Assembly (NCBI GenBank): GCA_963920575.1
Contig: OY986967.1
Coordinates: forward strand, 15,976,094 to 16,040,093
Direction: 5' to 3'
DNA: 64,000 nt
Source: Narthecium ossifragum
Lineage: Eukaryota; Streptophyta; Magnoliopsida; Dioscoreales; Nartheciaceae
The notes beneath the pieces are model-generated. The model was given only the letters and a program-made list of their open reading frames with translations. It was not told the DNA's origin and searched no databases. Shown one piece after another: positions 1 to 10,266 of this stretch (position 1 is the stretch's first letter; every line of letters starts with the position of its first letter). The translations under genes were made by a program, and so were the position numbers.

Positions 1-19
1 AAATTCAACTAGAATCACT

Positions 20-36
20 CCCCAGCAACGACGCCA
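20..36 (-). other. tRNA-Asp type primer binding site of an element running off the left edge
   Basis: The plus strand reads as the 3' end of plant tRNA-Asp with two G-to-A changes, so the minus strand carries a primer binding site for minus-strand DNA synthesis. The adjoining LTR begins TG at position 42. The element therefore lies on the minus strand, with its 5' LTR to the right and its coding region outside the window. The same primer type, intact, is seen at 33961-33977 in the complete Athila-like element. Confidence 0.7.
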
Positions 37-41
37 AAATT

Positions 42-1788
42 TGATGTGATGTCGCAAGCAACCAAAAATAAAACCAATACACTTTAAAATAAATATAGTA
101 GTGCGAGTACGAGTCGATCCCACGAGGAGTTTCTAGTCTAAGTTTTGTGCTACGTGAACAAAGATGGAGGGTTTTGAGTAAAACGAAAACAAATAATAAA
201 TAAACTAAATTGAAGAATTGAATTTAATTAAGAGAACAAATCTTGGTCTAAGTCAACATCCACCATCGGAATCTTTATAAGTAATCATTGATGCAAGTAT
301 AAATCAATCCACACACTTGAATATTCACCGTTTGAATTAAATTCGAATCTCTCCTCAATCATAGTTAATTATAAACAAGTGATCCAATCAACCCTAACTA
401 CTAAACAACCTAAGACAATCGTTGTAGATTTAATCTAGTAGCAGCCTTAAGAATAGGGAGATCGATGAAGCTAAACAACACAAGCACAAATGGTTGCATT
501 TAATTTAGTCGAACGTTCTTCCTAAGATCTAACAATATCTGAAACGCAGTAAATCATTAAACCCTAGTTGCTTCGTAGATTAGAGGGATCAAACAATTAC
601 GGATTTGATATCCAATCTAGCAGTAGTTTGCAATGAATAATAAACTAGTAGGCCTCCTAGCAATTAGACAAGACAATCATGAATATAATCACAGAAAAAC
701 ATTCAATACCCAAAGCATAAATTGAACAATAAAAGTAGATTAGATCTCACAGTTCATGGATTCCGAGATTTCAGTTTTCTCGACCAAGAATTAAGGTTTA
801 GCCACGCAAGGCCATCAAGAAAAATCTCCCCAAGAAGAAAGAAGGACCCTAGAAATATCAAAGAAATAGAAAGTAGCAGCAAAAATCTTCTAGAATTCAC
901 CCCCCCTCAATCCCTTAAAAGAATCCTATTTATAGCCTATAAGTTTCCCATCCTCGGATTAGATCTGAGCCATTTATTCTGCAAAGTCGGTTAACAAAGA
1001 TCGATCTTTATGTAGTAGAAGATAGATCTTTTCTTCCCAGATTGTGACTGCGTCCTGACTAAGATCGATTTCTTATGTAAAGAATATCGATCTCTTTATT
1101 CCAGATTTCATGTTAATGCTCGCGGTCGATCTTCGCATCGACCCTGAGAGTGTATATTTTTGACAGAGGCTGACGGTCGATGCGACAGTCGACCGAGTGT
1201 CTTTTTCATCTCTGGGTGCATAAAGGATCGATCGTTTATGGAAACCAGATTGATCTTTTATTTTTTGCATATTTCTTCTGCTATTCTGCCCTGCGCTGGT
1301 TGTAGGAAAAGCACTGTAACTTTCTCTAGGAAGCTACAAAATCATGAACCGTAAAATTCTCCAGAAACTAGACTTATAGAGCTCTCTAATCATATATAGC
1401 ACTTTATTTGGTTCTTCTTGAGTAGGTACAGATTAATCTTTGAAGCTGACCCATCTTCTTTGCAATCTTCCTCGTACCTTCTGGCTTCATTTTCCTTGAT
1501 ACAATAAACCAGAATCTCTCAAAACGCATAACATAAAAGTTGTAGAGATCTTCCATTGCTTTCCATAGCATCTTGAATCATCCCAATCAGAGCTTGGATG
1601 GAAACGTTATGCTCAGATTATGAACTGCTATGAAAACTGTCCAGAATTGACCATTTGGCTTCGTTTCGCACTTAAGGTCTCCAATTGCATCCTAAACCAA
1701 AATATAAGAGTAATGAGTATATTTAGGTACCAAATAAGCACAGAAGACTGGGCATTGCGGGATAAAAATATGACATTATACATTCTCA
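42..1788 (-). mobile_element. LTR of an Athila/Tat-like Ty3/gypsy element (5' LTR, interior off-window)
   Basis: The segment starts TGATGTG directly beside the primer site. On the minus strand it holds a TATA box (CTATAAATAG, plus coordinates 926-935) with GATCGATC and GGTCGA dyads upstream of it (999-1257), the same order as in the Athila LTRs at 21509 and 33984. The outer end at 1788 (TGAGAATG on the minus strand) is a guess from the TG/CA rule; I could not confirm a target duplication. No convincing coding sequence lies inside; short ORFs here are LTR shadows. Confidence 0.55.
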
Positions 1789-2351
1789 TCAACTACTTAG
1801 CAGTTGAAGACATGGGACACATGGCGCGACGAGAGCTAACAGAGGAGGTCATGGGAGCAGTTACATTATAGTTATTTTAAGGCTTATAAAAAGCCAAGGA
1901 AGTGGCAACAAAGAGGACCCCTGACAACAACCATAAACCATGGTATAGACTCTTTTATCAGCAAGCTCTGCCGCTGCTTGTATCTTAGATTTAGGTTTTT
2001 CGCAGGTCGGCCCTGCACTCTTGTATCGCAGGGCCATCCTGCAACTTTGTAACTTACTGGCACCTACTTGCCAGTAAGTAACTCCGTTGGAACCGTCAGC
2101 GGTGCCACCTTTGCAATTAATAAATTATATTATATTTTTGATGAAGCCGATTTCGGTGCCATCAGTGCAAATCCTTGTGTTCTTGTTATATTGCATTGAA
2201 CTCATTTTTGTCTTATCTTATTTCACGACCTTAGCACCCTCGCTAGCTTTTGAGGAGGTTGGAGAACGCACGTCCCTAATCCATCTCGATTGTTTTGTTC
2301 ACCGAAACACAATTTTTAGCGCGAAAAAGTCCCAAGAAGGAGCCACATTTT
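1789..2351 (+). mobile_element. Unassigned LTR-like fragment
   Basis: This stretch has no gene I can support. It contains a palindromic TATA segment GGCTTATAAAAAGCC (1881-1895) and a short repeat (TTACTGGCACC...GCCAGTAAG near 2050-2080), which resembles the leader half of a plant LTR. Neither a primer site nor a partner LTR was found, so the assignment is weak. Confidence 0.25.
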
Positions 2352-3791
2352 TTATACGAGTCGATCCGACTCGACCAACTGGAACCGCGCCCAGAAGAGG
2401 GCCCAAACGAGTTTAGCCTCTTTCTTAGTTTGACTTGGACATCCATAGTTCAAACTAGAGTATTTAATTAGGGTTTATTATTAGTCTTTTATATTTAATT
2501 GAGTCCTATTTGTTATTTCGTTTCCTAGATAAACACAAGTTGTTAGGAATTAATTAAGTGTCCTATTTGAGTTAGTAAGTTGAGTTTGAGTATGGAAACC
2601 TTATTACTTGCTAATTAAGCAATGTGGTTTTATGGTTGGATTAGGACTCAATCGAGGCCACTTTAAAAGGATCTCAGTAGGTATGAAAAACCATGGATGA
2701 TCAATGATGTGAGTTAGATGAATAAAGTAGAGAGTAGTTTAGGAGTAGCTTCTCATAGAGTAATGCTTAATCCTCTAGCTAGGGTTATCCAAGGGTTAGT
2801 TCTCCATCAGAAACTATCTAGAGGCTGAATTCTCTTCCCCAAGAGTTATCTTCAACCGACGTCCACCAATCCACCTTCTTCCCCGTCGGTCACCTTCTCC
2901 GTAGCCGGCACCGCCTCCACCGGTATTTCTCTCTCCACGCCACTTTCTCTCTCCACCACGTCAGCATCCTCGCCCAGTCACCTTGCCACGTCATCACCTT
3001 CTTCCTCCTCTCTTCTCTCACGTGCCCAAACCCTAGCCGTCTCCATCACCACCATTCTCTCCTCTTCAGCTATCCCCCGTTGCCATCCAAGGCTACCTTC
3101 GACTTCCCTTGATCCCCTCGACTCCGGCCATACCTTTCCCGTCGCCCATCGTCGTCTCCGGTGACCTCCTCATCATCCCCGACTTCAAAGCCGCCGTTCG
3201 AACCCGTGTCCAACTCCGATCTAACCCCCAACCCAGCGCAAAACCCTTCCCCTGCCTCCGTAGACCCGATCCCAACCGTCACAGACCCCCGCCGAGCTCC
3301 TCGTCGTCGTCCCCGACGTAGCCTCCTCTAAACCCCCATCGACCTCCTAGATCCGGCCAATCTACCACCTATCTCCCAGATCCGAGCCGTTGGATCTCTT
3401 CCCCATCCTCCCGCGACCCCACTGCTAAGATCCCGACCCCCGGCAACATCTCAATGTCGGCGATCCACTTCCGACCAACCACAGCCATCGGATCTCCCTA
3501 GACCTGCTTGACCAAATTGGCTCAGCCAACTCTAACCTGATTCAGCTCAGCTACTTAAGCCAGATCCAGCCCAATCCAACCCGGTCAACCTGATCTAGAT
3601 CAACTCATACTTCACCCAATCAAGTCCTATCCCAATCAGGCTCATCCTGATCTGAACCAACTCAAGCCAGATCCGATCCAGCTAGCCAGATCAACCAATT
3701 GGACTCAATCAAGCCTGATCAGACTCGATTCTGATCGATTGGAGAAGTAGAGACCTGATACGAGAGGATGACGAGTAGACCGCTCGTATCA
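2352..3791 (+). repeat. 5' LTR of the non-autonomous gypsy element
   Basis: About 1.44 kb. Its first 275 bases align with 9915-10187 and its last nine bases, CTCGTATCA, are the reverse complement of the 3' LTR's first nine. Its 3' half (2860-3790) is rich in CCACC/TCCGAT and contains only short ORFs that I regard as non-coding. Confidence 0.75.
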
Positions 3792-3794
3792 ACT

Positions 3795-3806
3795 TGGTAG
3801 CAGAGC
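3795..3806 (+). other. Met-tRNA type primer binding site
   Basis: TGGTAGCAGAGC starts three bases after the 5' LTR end. It differs at one position from the common plant initiator/elongator Met site TGGTATCAGAGC. This fixes the plus-strand orientation of the element. Confidence 0.7.
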
Positions 3807-3855
3807 TCCGTTTCACCGACTGTGCAGCCCAGAACCTTTCGGAAACTTCGCCATC

Positions 3856-4557
3856 ATGTACAGAGTACCCCAGGAGAGTTTGGAACAACAAATCAAGATT
3901 CTGCAAGCCCAGTTGAACCTATGTTCAACCTGGATGGAACGCGATAGCAGAAAGATGGAGCGTGACAGCAGGGAACTGGAGCAGAACTCCCGTAGGTGGT
4001 CAACGATAACTCAGACTCCATGGCAGACCCCTATTCCAGCTGCAATCCAGATTACGGAACCTGACCCTGAGCCAACTCGGATTAGAACTCCGACTGCAAC
4101 TCCTACTACAACTCCGAGAGCAACTCCAATTGTAACTTCGAGTTCAACTCCGCCAAACCCGGGTGAAACCTTCCTTCTACCTTCCCATGATTTTTCTAGA
4201 TTTTTACCTATTTTTCAGATTTTTCCCAAAATTTTCTCTCTCTTCCCGGTTTGGCTCGAGCCGCGGCTCATCCCTTACCCCCCCCCCCCCCCCCCCCCCC
4301 CCGAGACCGGCTCACCTTGGAGCCGACCACTCTTCGTCCCGGCTCATCCACGGCTTTATCGGCTCATCCCCGAGCCAACACCCCAACGCTGCCCTCTGAC
4401 GCCATCCTCTTCACCCGTCCATCGAGGAAGCACCGGTGTCCCTCACCGAAGCCGCCGTGGCCAACGACGACCACAATTGAGGCTTGGATCGCCGAGATCC
4501 AATTCCAGCGAACTCCCCTGTTCCGGGCTCCTCTGCTCCGCCACTTCCCGGGAATGA
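3856..4557 (+). CDS. Gag-like ORF of the non-autonomous gypsy element (low-complexity, probably degenerate)
   Basis: This 233-residue ORF starts 50 bases after the primer site, where gag normally begins. The N-terminus (about residues 1-50) is charged and probably coiled coil, with repeats of MERDSR/LEQNSR. The rest is rich in Pro, Thr and Ser. A 25-base C run (4278-4302) encodes a proline stretch, and length change there would shift the frame. After it the translation looks like random low-complexity sequence. There is no zinc knuckle and no pol downstream. It may be a TR-GAG type remnant. No other function is supported. Confidence 0.4.
   Translation: MYRVPQESLEQQIKILQAQLNLCSTWMERDSRKMERDSRELEQNSRRWSTITQTPWQTPIPAAIQITEPDPEPTRIRTPTATPTTTPRATPIVTSSSTPPNPGETFLLPSHDFSRFLPIFQIFPKIFSLFPVWLEPRLIPYPPPPPPPPETGSPWSRPLFVPAHPRLYRLIPEPTPQRCPLTPSSSPVHRGSTGVPHRSRRGQRRPQLRLGSPRSNSSELPCSGLLCSATSRE
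4278..4302 (+). repeat. 25-base poly-C run
   Basis: An uninterrupted C homopolymer inside the gag-like ORF. The complementary strand is poly-G and could form quadruplex DNA. Its exact length is also a place where sequencing and assembly errors are likely. Confidence 0.95.
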
Positions 4558-6663
4558 TCTCACGATCAAAACTCAGGAGAAAGGTCCCAAGACCTTCCCA
4601 AACCATTTCCACCCATTCCTGGCTACCGATGAGCACTCCTTCACCGGTGATCACCGGCGACGAATTCCTCCGCACCTCCACCTTCAAATTCGGCGTATAC
4701 GAGGTCCAATTCATCGAGCAGACCATACGGATGGAACCTCCAGGTCCCTGCGAAGCTTCCTATGCCATTGCTGCTCTTCGAAGAGCTCATTTCACCGTTG
4801 ATCCAGCTTCGGCGGCTTCTTCGGCAGCTTCTCAGCCGTCCGATCAACCTGATCATCGATCCAGTGCTTCCGATCTTCGATCTGAACCTGATCATGGAGC
4901 CCCATGTGATCAGGACCGTCCACATCAAGTCCAAGTGATCACGATGCATCCACATCCGTTAATCAAGCATATGAAGGTTGATCTAAGCCATTAAAGGAGC
5001 TACCCTCCCATCAAGTTTATCAACCAACTTCTAGCCCAGAACAGTGCAGTGAAAGCGTGGTCCAGCCGTCTTCACTTCAGATTGGACCAAAGTCAGCTTG
5101 ACTCAATTACAAGCCAAGTCCCTGCACAGCTAATCAGACAATGGAGATCAGATCCCATCCTATGGTCATGGGAAACACTACTCATGGGACATGATAAGGA
5201 TGATCCATGAGAGCCATTGAAGATCTTATTCATGGAGCTACCTGAACCGTCAGATCGACCCCCAGATGTTCCCTCTTCATCACGACCCACCAGATCTTTG
5301 GTACTGCTACCACTGGTGTCGCGCCCCGACCAGCGAAAGCCTAACCGGGCCGGGCGACGCGAACTAAAACCTAACAAACCGCGAAAAATTTGGCGAGGGT
5401 TCCCTCTAACTTATTGGTCTCCCTAACAATACATCAAAACCCCTCAATTAATACAATACAATTTAACACAACCTCGAACCCAAGATTACAAACCCAAGTG
5501 AAATATAATACATATCCTCGAAGAGGGGAGATTCAAATACAACATTATACTCCCGTAGGATGTTAACTAACAAGGGTTAAAGCTGTAAAAGATCGCCACC
5601 TCTCAGACTCCGCCTCGCGCCGCCGCACCGCCGACCGACTGCCCGGTAGGCGCCACCGAAGAGGAGCTAGCGCCTGCACCTGCAAAACGCAGCCCGGGTA
5701 GGAGTGAGCAACTAAGCTCAGCATGGAAACTACACTACGACACACAGAAGGAAGAGGGAAACGCAACAGTGTCGCCCTCAAGTAAGACCTAGGTGTATAC
5801 AGAGGTCCCATAGCCCCACCGTGTGTCCCTGAGGTCCACGATCATGGTCTCCCAGAAGAACTGGTCACATGATGGGTCACACTTAGTAAGCAGGAACCAA
5901 CACTGCTGACTCACAAGAAGGGAACCGGCACTGCTGGCGGGAAATGGCACTGCTGAGTAGGCAACCCCTCTACTCAAGAGTCATCACTGTGGGACACCGG
6001 CTAACCTCAGAATCCGACTCGAGGCCGACACGACCTCTACAATCATCAAGCAATAGGTGTACCAGTCATCTAGGTCTATCATCGAATTTGATTGTACACC
6101 ACAATTCGAACCAGGATCAGGCTACCCAACCCCGGTCCTAGGGCTAAATTCGAGCTTCCAAGCCTCGGGACGGCGACCCACAGATCACCCACGCCCTAAC
6201 CTTATGCAACTAATGCACAACATAGATGTATGCTATGAACATACACATAAGCAGTTAAGCATGTAGCAGGATGTGATGATAGCATAACACGGTTTGGGCT
6301 TGCCACTCTGCCGCCCCGAGGTGGTGAACACATATTTAAGGTATGGAACTGCTGCAGTGGTACACTACCAACTGCCAGCCAGTTCACAAGTAACCTACAT
6401 CCGGAAGCAGCCCCGCAAACAACAGAAGACAAACCACGCAGGTAAAGGGCCTCAGCGCACGCCGGCATGCAAGGCTAGGGAAAGCAGTAGGGCCACTCGC
6501 CCACTTATTCTAAACATCTCAGGAGTCATCATTCTTCTGGTTCACTACTACCCCTAATATGGGGCTAGCATGCTTATGTACAAGTTCATAAAGCAGTAAA
6601 GAAGAACTGCAGGCAAAGCCCCGCGGGCAAAAACCATTGAAAAAGCTCCCTTGCAATATGAGG

Positions 6664-6936
6664 GATCAATCCTTCCCAAGGGAAGGATCGATCACCCTCA
6701 AAAAGGGAGAAACCAGCCGCTGTCACGCTACAAGGATCGATCTTCCCTCCAGGAAGATCGATTACCAAGCCAAAGGATCGATCTTCCCTCCAGGAAGATC
6801 GATTACCTTCGTGACCAACAACTCACCCATGCCAGCCAAGGGACATGATCGATCATCTCCAACCATATGATCGATCCTTCACGGGCTAGGCATGACCAAC
6901 CCAGGAAGATCGATCATTCCTCCAGAATGATCGATC
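6664..6936 (-). repeat. GATCGATC dyad cluster in solo LTR 1, transcribed side
   Basis: Five pairs of GATCGATC or one-base variants occur here, the two members 21-22 bp apart. The spacers are themselves partly palindromic (for example TTCCCTCCAGGAA), so each pair can form one long hairpin. They lie downstream of the LTR TATA box as read on the minus strand. Confidence 0.8.
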
Positions 6937-7305
6937 CTAATGGGTTCTCCGGCCACCGGACGGCGAGAAATACCGCCGAAAAACTCCACCAAATCCCACA
7001 AAACCTTGGGATCTGGTAGTATAAAGGACCACGAGTCCAAAACCGGTAACCATGCTCAAAACTATCAAACATGCAACAAGATCTAAGCAAAACAAACACA
7101 AACAACTCAAAACTCACGGAAAACCCGGAAGAATGTAGGTAGGATCCCTACCTAGTTAAGAGCAGCTTCAATCCCAGCTGCTAAGACAACGATCGCCTTC
7201 AACCTCTCCAAAGTCCAGCAGCTCTGAGCTCAGGAACGCGGATTTCAAAAGGATTGAAAGAAGAAAGTCGCGTCCGTTTTATAGGCAAACAAACCGACTT
7301 AAGAA

Positions 7306-7397
7306 TAATCGATCATTCAAGGAAGAATGATCGATCATCCGCGACGGTCGCAGCCCTCTGCATCAATGATCGATCCTTCCACAAGGGATGATCGATC
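7306..7397 (-). promoter_or_regulatory. GATCGATC dyads upstream of the TATA box of solo LTR 1
   Basis: Two dyads (members at about 7307/7329 and 7368/7390, 22 bp apart) sit just upstream, on the minus strand, of TATAAAA at 7277-7283. The position fits LTR enhancer elements. Function is inferred from placement only. Confidence 0.6.
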
Positions 7398-7608
7398 ATC
7401 ACTAAACTTAGGCTAAACTTAGGCTAAAACACAAGCCCAAATTCGGATCTTTCGATCCCGGGTCGACCTAACCATTCTAATCAAACACTAACACAAACAT
7501 GGTCAGTGTGTGCACACGCGGGTGTGAAACAAACCAACAATGCGCAATTTATGAAATTGCCCTTGCGGTCTACAACGAGCCACAGAGGTAGAGGGACAGG
7601 TCCTCACA

Positions 7609-7698
7609 ACTGGACCCATCATGGGATCGACCTGGTTTCTCCCCACCGAGTCCAGAGCCACCGAAGCAAGACGATTCGGTTCAGTCGCATAGAGCCCT
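7609..7698 (+). other. Interior of the old gypsy element between the two solo LTRs
   Basis: Ninety bases of host-element sequence. It begins with the ACTGG copy that flanks solo LTR 1 and ends with GCCCT, the left target copy of solo LTR 2. It carries no feature of its own. Confidence 0.7.
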
Positions 7699-9853
7699 TG
7701 TCGCGCCCCGACCCGTGAAAGCCCAACCGAGCCAGGGACGCGAACCGGAACTTAACTAACTGAGGAAATTTTGGCGAGGGTTTCTTCTAGTCTATTGGTT
7801 TCCCTAAGCATTCATTCAACACCCTCAATTAACAGTTCTAGAATTAACAGGAACCTCAAACTGAAAGATTACAAATCCAAAAGTACAATTCTACATAACC
7901 TAAAAGAGGGGAAATCATGTACAACACATTTATACACTCCCATAGGAGGCTAACTGTATAAGGTTCGGAAAACAGAAGATCACCACTGCTCAAACTCCGT
8001 CAGGCGCCGCCGCACCGCCAACCAACTGCCGGTAGGGGCCACCGAAGAGGAGCTAACGCCTGCACCTGTAAAACACAGCATAGATAGGAGTGAGCAACTA
8101 AGCTCAGCAGAGAAACTATACTATGACTCACAGAAGAAAGTGAGAAACGAAACAATGTCGCCCTCTAGCAAGGTCTGGGTGTACACAGGGGTCCCATAAC
8201 CCCATCGTGTGTCCCTGAACGCAGGAAACCAACACTGCAGACTCATAAGCAGGAAACCAACACTGCCGGCAAGAAAAGGCACTGCTGAGTAAGCACACCC
8301 TCTACTCAAGAGTCGTAGATCACAGGACACCGGCTACACCTCAGCACTCGGTTCGAGGCCGACACGACCTCTAAATCATCAATCAACAAGTGTTCGAGTC
8401 ATCTAGGCTTATCATCGAAATCAACTTAACACAACCATTCAAACCTGGACCAAGCTACCTAGCCCAGTCCTAAGGATAGATCCGAGCTTCCAGATGCAGC
8501 TAATACACAACCAGATGCATGCTATGAACACACGCAGGGAGAACAGATAAGCATGCAACATATGTGACGATAAATAAAACAAGATATGGGCTCGGCACCC
8601 TGCCGCCCCGGGGTGGTGAACAGATAATACAGGCCAAGGGACTGCTGCAGTGGTAACCCCACCAGCTACAGCAAGTCCACAAAAAGACCACATGTTACGG
8701 GTAGCAACCCCGCCAAACAAGACTAACAGTACAACATGCTATCTACACATCCCGGGAGTCGTCACTCTCCCGGTTCACCACTACCCCTTATTATGGGGCT
8801 AACATGCTCAAGGATATGTACAAGTTATAAAACGGTAAAGAAAACCGCACATACAAAGCCATGCGGGCAAAATTCGATGAAAACTCCTCCCTGCGACCAA
8901 AAGGATCGATCCTTTCTTGGAAAGGATCGATCTTCTTCGCAAACATGGAGTTACATCTTTGTCAAGCCAAAAATGATCGATCATCCCTCTAGGAAGATCG
9001 ATCACCTTCGTGACCAAGGACCTCGTCCATGCCGCCAAGCAAAAGATCGATCTTCTTCCACTAGAAGATCGATCATGCACAGGCTAGGCATGACGCCCCT
9101 AGAATGATCGAAAAAAGAATCGATCCCGTTGGGTTCTCCGGTGACCGGTCGGCGAGAAATACCATAGGAAAACTCTACCAAACCCCACAAAATCTTGGGA
9201 TCTGGTAGTACGAAGGATCACGAGTCCAAAACTAGTACTTCTACATAACACCATCGAGCATATAAGGAGATCTACTCAAAACAACCACAGTCAAGCTCAA
9301 ACCTCAGAAAACTGGAAAAGCAAGTAGGTAAGATCCCTACTTCGACTAAAGCAGTTTCAATCCCAGCTTCCAAGCCCAAGATCGCCCTCAACCTCTTCCA
9401 AATCTAGCCAGATCTGAGCTCAGGAACGATGGATTTCAAAAGGATTAAAGAAGAAGGTCGCGTCCATTTTATAAATGGATGAACTGACTTATGAATGATC
9501 AATCCTTCATGGCGATCCACCTTGACTTTCTGGTACTAAAGGATCGATCTTCTTAGCAAGAGAAGATCGATCTTTTTGGTGCAGAAAGCTAGACTTGGGC
9601 TAGAACACAAGCCCAAGCCAGGATCCTTCGATCCCGGGTTCACCTAACCATTCTAACCAAACATTATCACAAACACGGTCAGTGTGTGCACACGCGGGTG
9701 TGAAACAAACCGACAAGGTGCAATTTCCCAAATTGCCCTTGCGGCCGAAGAAACAATGCGATCCACCGGATCACGCACTTGACGTGAAACAAGCAACGAG
9801 CCACGGGCCCGACCCAACCGGTCGACCTAGGAGTAGAGGGACATGTCCTCACA
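7699..9853 (-). mobile_element. Solo LTR 2 of the same family
   Basis: This 2155-bp unit has the same termini and internal order as solo LTR 1 and sits only 90 bp from it in the same orientation. The target duplication is GCCCT (7694-7698) against ACCCT (9854-9858), one mismatch, which suggests an older insertion. The minus-strand TATA is at 9467-9473, with a dyad upstream (9542-9572) and a dyad cluster downstream (8903-9124). Confidence 0.82.
8903..9124 (-). repeat. GATCGATC dyad cluster in solo LTR 2
   Basis: Three clear dyads with 21-22 bp spacing (starting near 8903, about 8973 and about 9044) and one decayed pair near 9102-9124. They occupy the same relative place as the 6664-6936 cluster of solo LTR 1. 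Confidence 0.75.
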
Positions 9854-9914
9854 ACCCTCCTACTTGAGTTGACTCCGGCCTTGAGGACAAGGCCAATTCC
9901 GAAGGAAGGGGGTA

Positions 9915-10187
9915 TGATACGAGTCGATCCGACTCGGCCAACTGGACCCACACCCAAAAGAGGACCCAAACGGGTTTAGCCTCTTTCCTAGTTTAACTTG
10001 GACTTCCATAGTTCAAACTAGAGTATTTAATTAGGCTTTATTATTAGATTTTTTATATTTAATTGAGTCCTATTTGTTATTTGGTTTCCTTGATAAACAC
10101 AAGTTGTTAGGAATTAATTAAGAGCCCTATTTGAGTTAGTAAGTTGAGTTTGAGTATGGAAACCTTCTTACTTGCTAATTAAGCAAG
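9915..10187 (+). repeat. 3' LTR (truncated) of the old gypsy element
   Basis: The segment begins TGATACGAGTCG straight after a purine-rich run (GGAAGGGGGTA), which serves as the polypurine tract. It aligns with 2352-2626 and stops abruptly where Mutator-like terminal sequence begins. The missing remainder (about 1.15 kb by comparison with the 5' LTR) was not found on the far side of the transposon. Confidence 0.75.
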
Positions 10188-10266
10188 GGGTTTTTAGATA
10201 ATTACACATTTGGTACATGTAAAATATGATAACTACACATTTGTTGATAACGTGTTATAAAATATA
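10188..10266. repeat. Fragment of a Mutator-like terminus plus target copy
   Basis: Bases 10206-10250 repeat, imperfectly, the motif ACATTTGGTACATGTAAAATATG found at the start of the adjoining transposon, so an earlier related terminus appears to have been the landing site. Bases 10258-10266 are the left 9-bp target duplication TAAAATATA. The 24-base comparison is described in two parts: ACATTTGGTACATG followed by TAAAATATG. Confidence 0.5.

Larger units (their letters stand above)
5317..7608 (-). mobile_element. Solo LTR 1 (family with TGTGAGGACC...GGGGCGCGACA ends)
   Basis: This 2292-bp unit starts TGT and ends ACA, is flanked by a perfect 5-bp target duplication ACTGG (5312-5316 and 7609-7613), and has no internal direct repeats, so it is best read as a solo LTR left by recombination between two LTRs. 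On the minus strand a TATA box (TATAAAA, plus 7277-7283) has GATCGATC dyads just upstream (7306-7397) and a second cluster downstream (6664-6936). It lies within the internal region of the 2352-10187 element. The four other family members in this window share the block near CCTGCAAAACGCAG and the GCGCCCCGACC terminus. Alternative: a non-autonomous element lacking any recognisable interior. Confidence 0.85.
2352..10187 (+). mobile_element. Old non-autonomous Ty3/gypsy-derived element with two nested solo LTRs
   Basis: The 5' LTR (2352-3791) and the surviving part of the 3' LTR (9915-10187) are recognisably the same sequence but clearly diverged, so the insertion is old. The LTR ends form an inverted repeat (TGATACGAG at 9915, CTCGTATCA at 3783-3791; the 5' copy starts TTATACGAG). 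Between them are a Met-type primer site, one gag-like ORF and, just before 9915, the sequence CTTGAGGACAAGG and a purine run typical of the 3' end of chromovirus-type gypsy elements. No reverse transcriptase or integrase is present. With the nested inserts removed the interior is only about 1.7 kb, so it must have moved with proteins supplied by another element. The 3' LTR is cut short by Mutator-like sequence. Confidence 0.75.

Noticed and set aside
4251..4994. Overlapping ORFs at 4251-4994, 4364-4726 and 4484-4801 near the gag-like ORF
   Set aside because: They are alternate frames over GC-rich low-complexity sequence, with no motif and no support over the frame that follows the primer site.
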